From Streptomyces cellulosae (GTDB lineage: Bacteria > Actinomycetota > Actinomycetes > Streptomycetales > Streptomycetaceae): DNA of 64,000 nucleotides. A model generated the notes under the pieces. The model was given only the letters and a program-made list of their open reading frames with translations. It was not told where the DNA came from and made no database searches. Shown here piece by piece: positions 63,044-64,000 of the stretch. The number at the start of each line of letters is the position of its first letter. The first letter of the stretch is position 1. The DNA is taken from contig NZ_JOEV01000026.1 of NCBI RefSeq assembly GCF_000721105.1, positions 143,144-207,143 on the forward strand, in the 5' to 3' direction. Made by a program: the position numbers and the translations under genes.

Positions 63044-63685
63044 TTGAAGGCATTGCTGGATCGTGCCCGCACGTTCACGCAGCGGGTCGAAGGTGAGATC
63101 GGCGCATACCAGAAACTGGCCGAGGGGCAATATCTCGAGGCGCTCTTCATTACCTGCTCGGACTCGCGGGTCATCCCCGCACTCATTACCGACGCCCGGC
63201 CCGGCGAGATATTCGAGCTGCGGAACGCGGGCAATATCGTCCCGCCGTACGGGCAGCACGGGGCGTCGGGTGAGGCAGCCACCCTTGAGTACGCACTGGA
63301 GGTGCTCGGGGTTCAGGACGTGGTGGTGTGCGGTCACTCACACTGCGGGGCGATGGGCGCGCTGAAGTCCGGCGACGACCTGACCCGCCTGCCGGGCGTC
63401 GACGCGTGGCTCGCCCTGGCCCGCCCGGAACTGGCCCCGGTCCTCACCGGTACCTCCGACTCCTCCGGCAACTCCCACTCGTCCGACGGCTCCGACGGTC
63501 CGTCCCTCGCGGACGTGGCGCAGCGCAACGTCGTCAACCAACTGGCCGCGGTGCGCAGTTACCCGAGCGTGCGGCAGCGGCTGGAGGACGGCCGGCTGCG
63601 GCTGCACGGCTGGTACTACGAGGTCGACACCGGCCGGGTGTACGAACTCGACGACGACGGCCACTTCCGGGTGCACGCCGGATGA
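63044..63685 (+). CDS. Beta-carbonic anhydrase
   Basis: The product has 213 residues from TTG 63044, chosen because AAGGAGG (63032-63038) lies 5 bp upstream. Zinc ligands C38, H98 and C101 are visible in TCSDSRV and CGHSHCG, with the D40/R42 dyad. A Ser/Gly/Asp-rich insert of about 15 residues (SDSSGNSHSSDGSDG) in the C-terminal half is unusual. It hydrates CO2 to bicarbonate. The gene is followed, with ATGA overlap, by the repeat protein. Confidence 0.92.
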   Translation: MKALLDRARTFTQRVEGEIGAYQKLAEGQYLEALFITCSDSRVIPALITDARPGEIFELRNAGNIVPPYGQHGASGEAATLEYALEVLGVQDVVVCGHSHCGAMGALKSGDDLTRLPGVDAWLALARPELAPVLTGTSDSSGNSHSSDGSDGPSLADVAQRNVVNQLAAVRSYPSVRQRLEDGRLRLHGWYYEVDTGRVYELDDDGHFRVHAG

Positions 63686-64000
63686 GCGGGGCGCACGCGC
63701 GGGGCCGGACCCGGGGCGGGGGATGGGGCGGCGCCCGCGACGGGTCGACGACCGGGCCCCAGGCCGCCCCTGGGCCTGGGATGCGGACGGCGCCCGGGAC
63801 CGCCTGGCAGGACGAGGCACCCGGCGCCGCGCACGCGGGCTGGCAGGATGAGCCGCAGGCCGCCATGCACACGGGCTGGCAGGATGAGCCGCAGGCCGCC
63901 ATGCACACGGGCTGGCAGGACGAGCCGCATACCACCGCGCACACGGGCTGGCAGGACGAGTCCCATACCGCCTGGCACGACGAGGCGCCCGCCCCCACCC
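63682..64000 (+). CDS. Trp/Gln/Asp-repeat protein start (runs off window)
   Basis: About 106 residues are visible, with no stop before base 64000. The start ATG overlaps the carbonic anhydrase stop. The region is very Gly/Arg/Ala-rich, then repeats of 12 residues (GWQDEPQAAMHT) begin. I cannot name the protein. Carbonic anhydrases in actinobacteria are often next to SulP-type anion transporters, so this may be the N-terminal tail of one, but no membrane segment is visible yet. Confidence 0.75.
   Translation, partial: MSGAHARGRTRGGGWGGARDGSTTGPQAAPGPGMRTAPGTAWQDEAPGAAHAGWQDEPQAAMHTGWQDEPQAAMHTGWQDEPHTTAHTGWQDESHTAWHDEAPAPT
63805..63984. repeat. 36-bp tandem repeat in the terminal repeat gene
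   Basis: TGGCAGGA begins at 63805, 63841, 63877, 63913 and 63949 (36-bp period), with a shortened unit near 63973. The second and third copies are almost identical. Confidence 0.9.

Noticed and set aside
63805..63984. CRISPR-like 36-bp periodicity
   Set aside because: In-frame coding repeat with no unique spacers.

Overview
This window is a high-GC actinobacterial chromosome segment, almost certainly from a Streptomyces. Coding density is high, GTG, ATG and TTG starts all occur, and many genes overlap by ATGA. The housekeeping set (leuA, recO, uppS, zur/znuABC, glyS, dus, ppdK) also lies together in other Streptomyces chromosomes. That statement rests on general knowledge, not on a search. 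No rRNA, tRNA, CRISPR array or replication origin was seen.

Layout. 0-4 kb: a sugar MFS transporter (cut by the window edge) and a GH1 beta-glucosidase, then an intracellular M4 (protealysin-type) protease with an adjacent emfourin-like inhibitor. 3.9-6.6 kb: a leucine leader peptide and leuA, then a zinc-ribbon/TerB-like gene. 6.9-13.3 kb: a tightly overlapping operon of a GMC oxidoreductase, a membrane metallophosphoesterase, an alpha/beta hydrolase and an acetoacetate-decarboxylase-like protein. I know of no described pathway for this set, and it is my main candidate for an undescribed system. A convergent, membrane-anchored NACHT/STAND-like NTPase (13.4-16.7 kb) follows. 16.8-22.8 kb: a DapA-like aldolase, a SigE-family sigma factor with a membrane partner, a tyrosine phosphatase-like protein, two secreted or lipid-anchored proteins and a secreted TAP-like peptidase. 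22.8-25.5 kb: a WhiJ-like XRE regulator with a DUF397 partner, two small divergent genes and a Tat-exported protein.

25.7-32.2 kb is the core block: recO, uppS, then zur-znuB-znuC-znuA read leftward with Zur-box-like sites, then glyS and a strong terminator. 32.3-34.7 kb holds a LysE exporter and an aldo/keto reductase-TetR pair behind a perfect 18-bp-arm palindrome. 34.7-38.9 kb looks accessory: a frameshifted IS481-type transposase, an ECF42-type sigma factor with its DGPF partner, GrpB, a small zinc-finger-like protein and an empty spacer. 39-48.5 kb has two MFS drug exporters (one with a divergent MmyB-like regulator), a very large P-type ATPase with a small upstream partner, and a DUF3224 protein. 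48.6-56.9 kb has dus, an LTA-synthase-like membrane sulfatase, two overlapping glycosidase genes and a divergent ROK regulator. 57-64 kb has ppdK, a two-component system, a beta-carbonic anhydrase and the start of a repeat protein that runs off the window.

A recurrent feature is short in-frame tandem repeats (15, 18, 30, 36 and 78 bp) inside genes, plus 21-24-bp repeats just after or around gene ends. They mark several proteins whose linkers or tails probably vary between strains.
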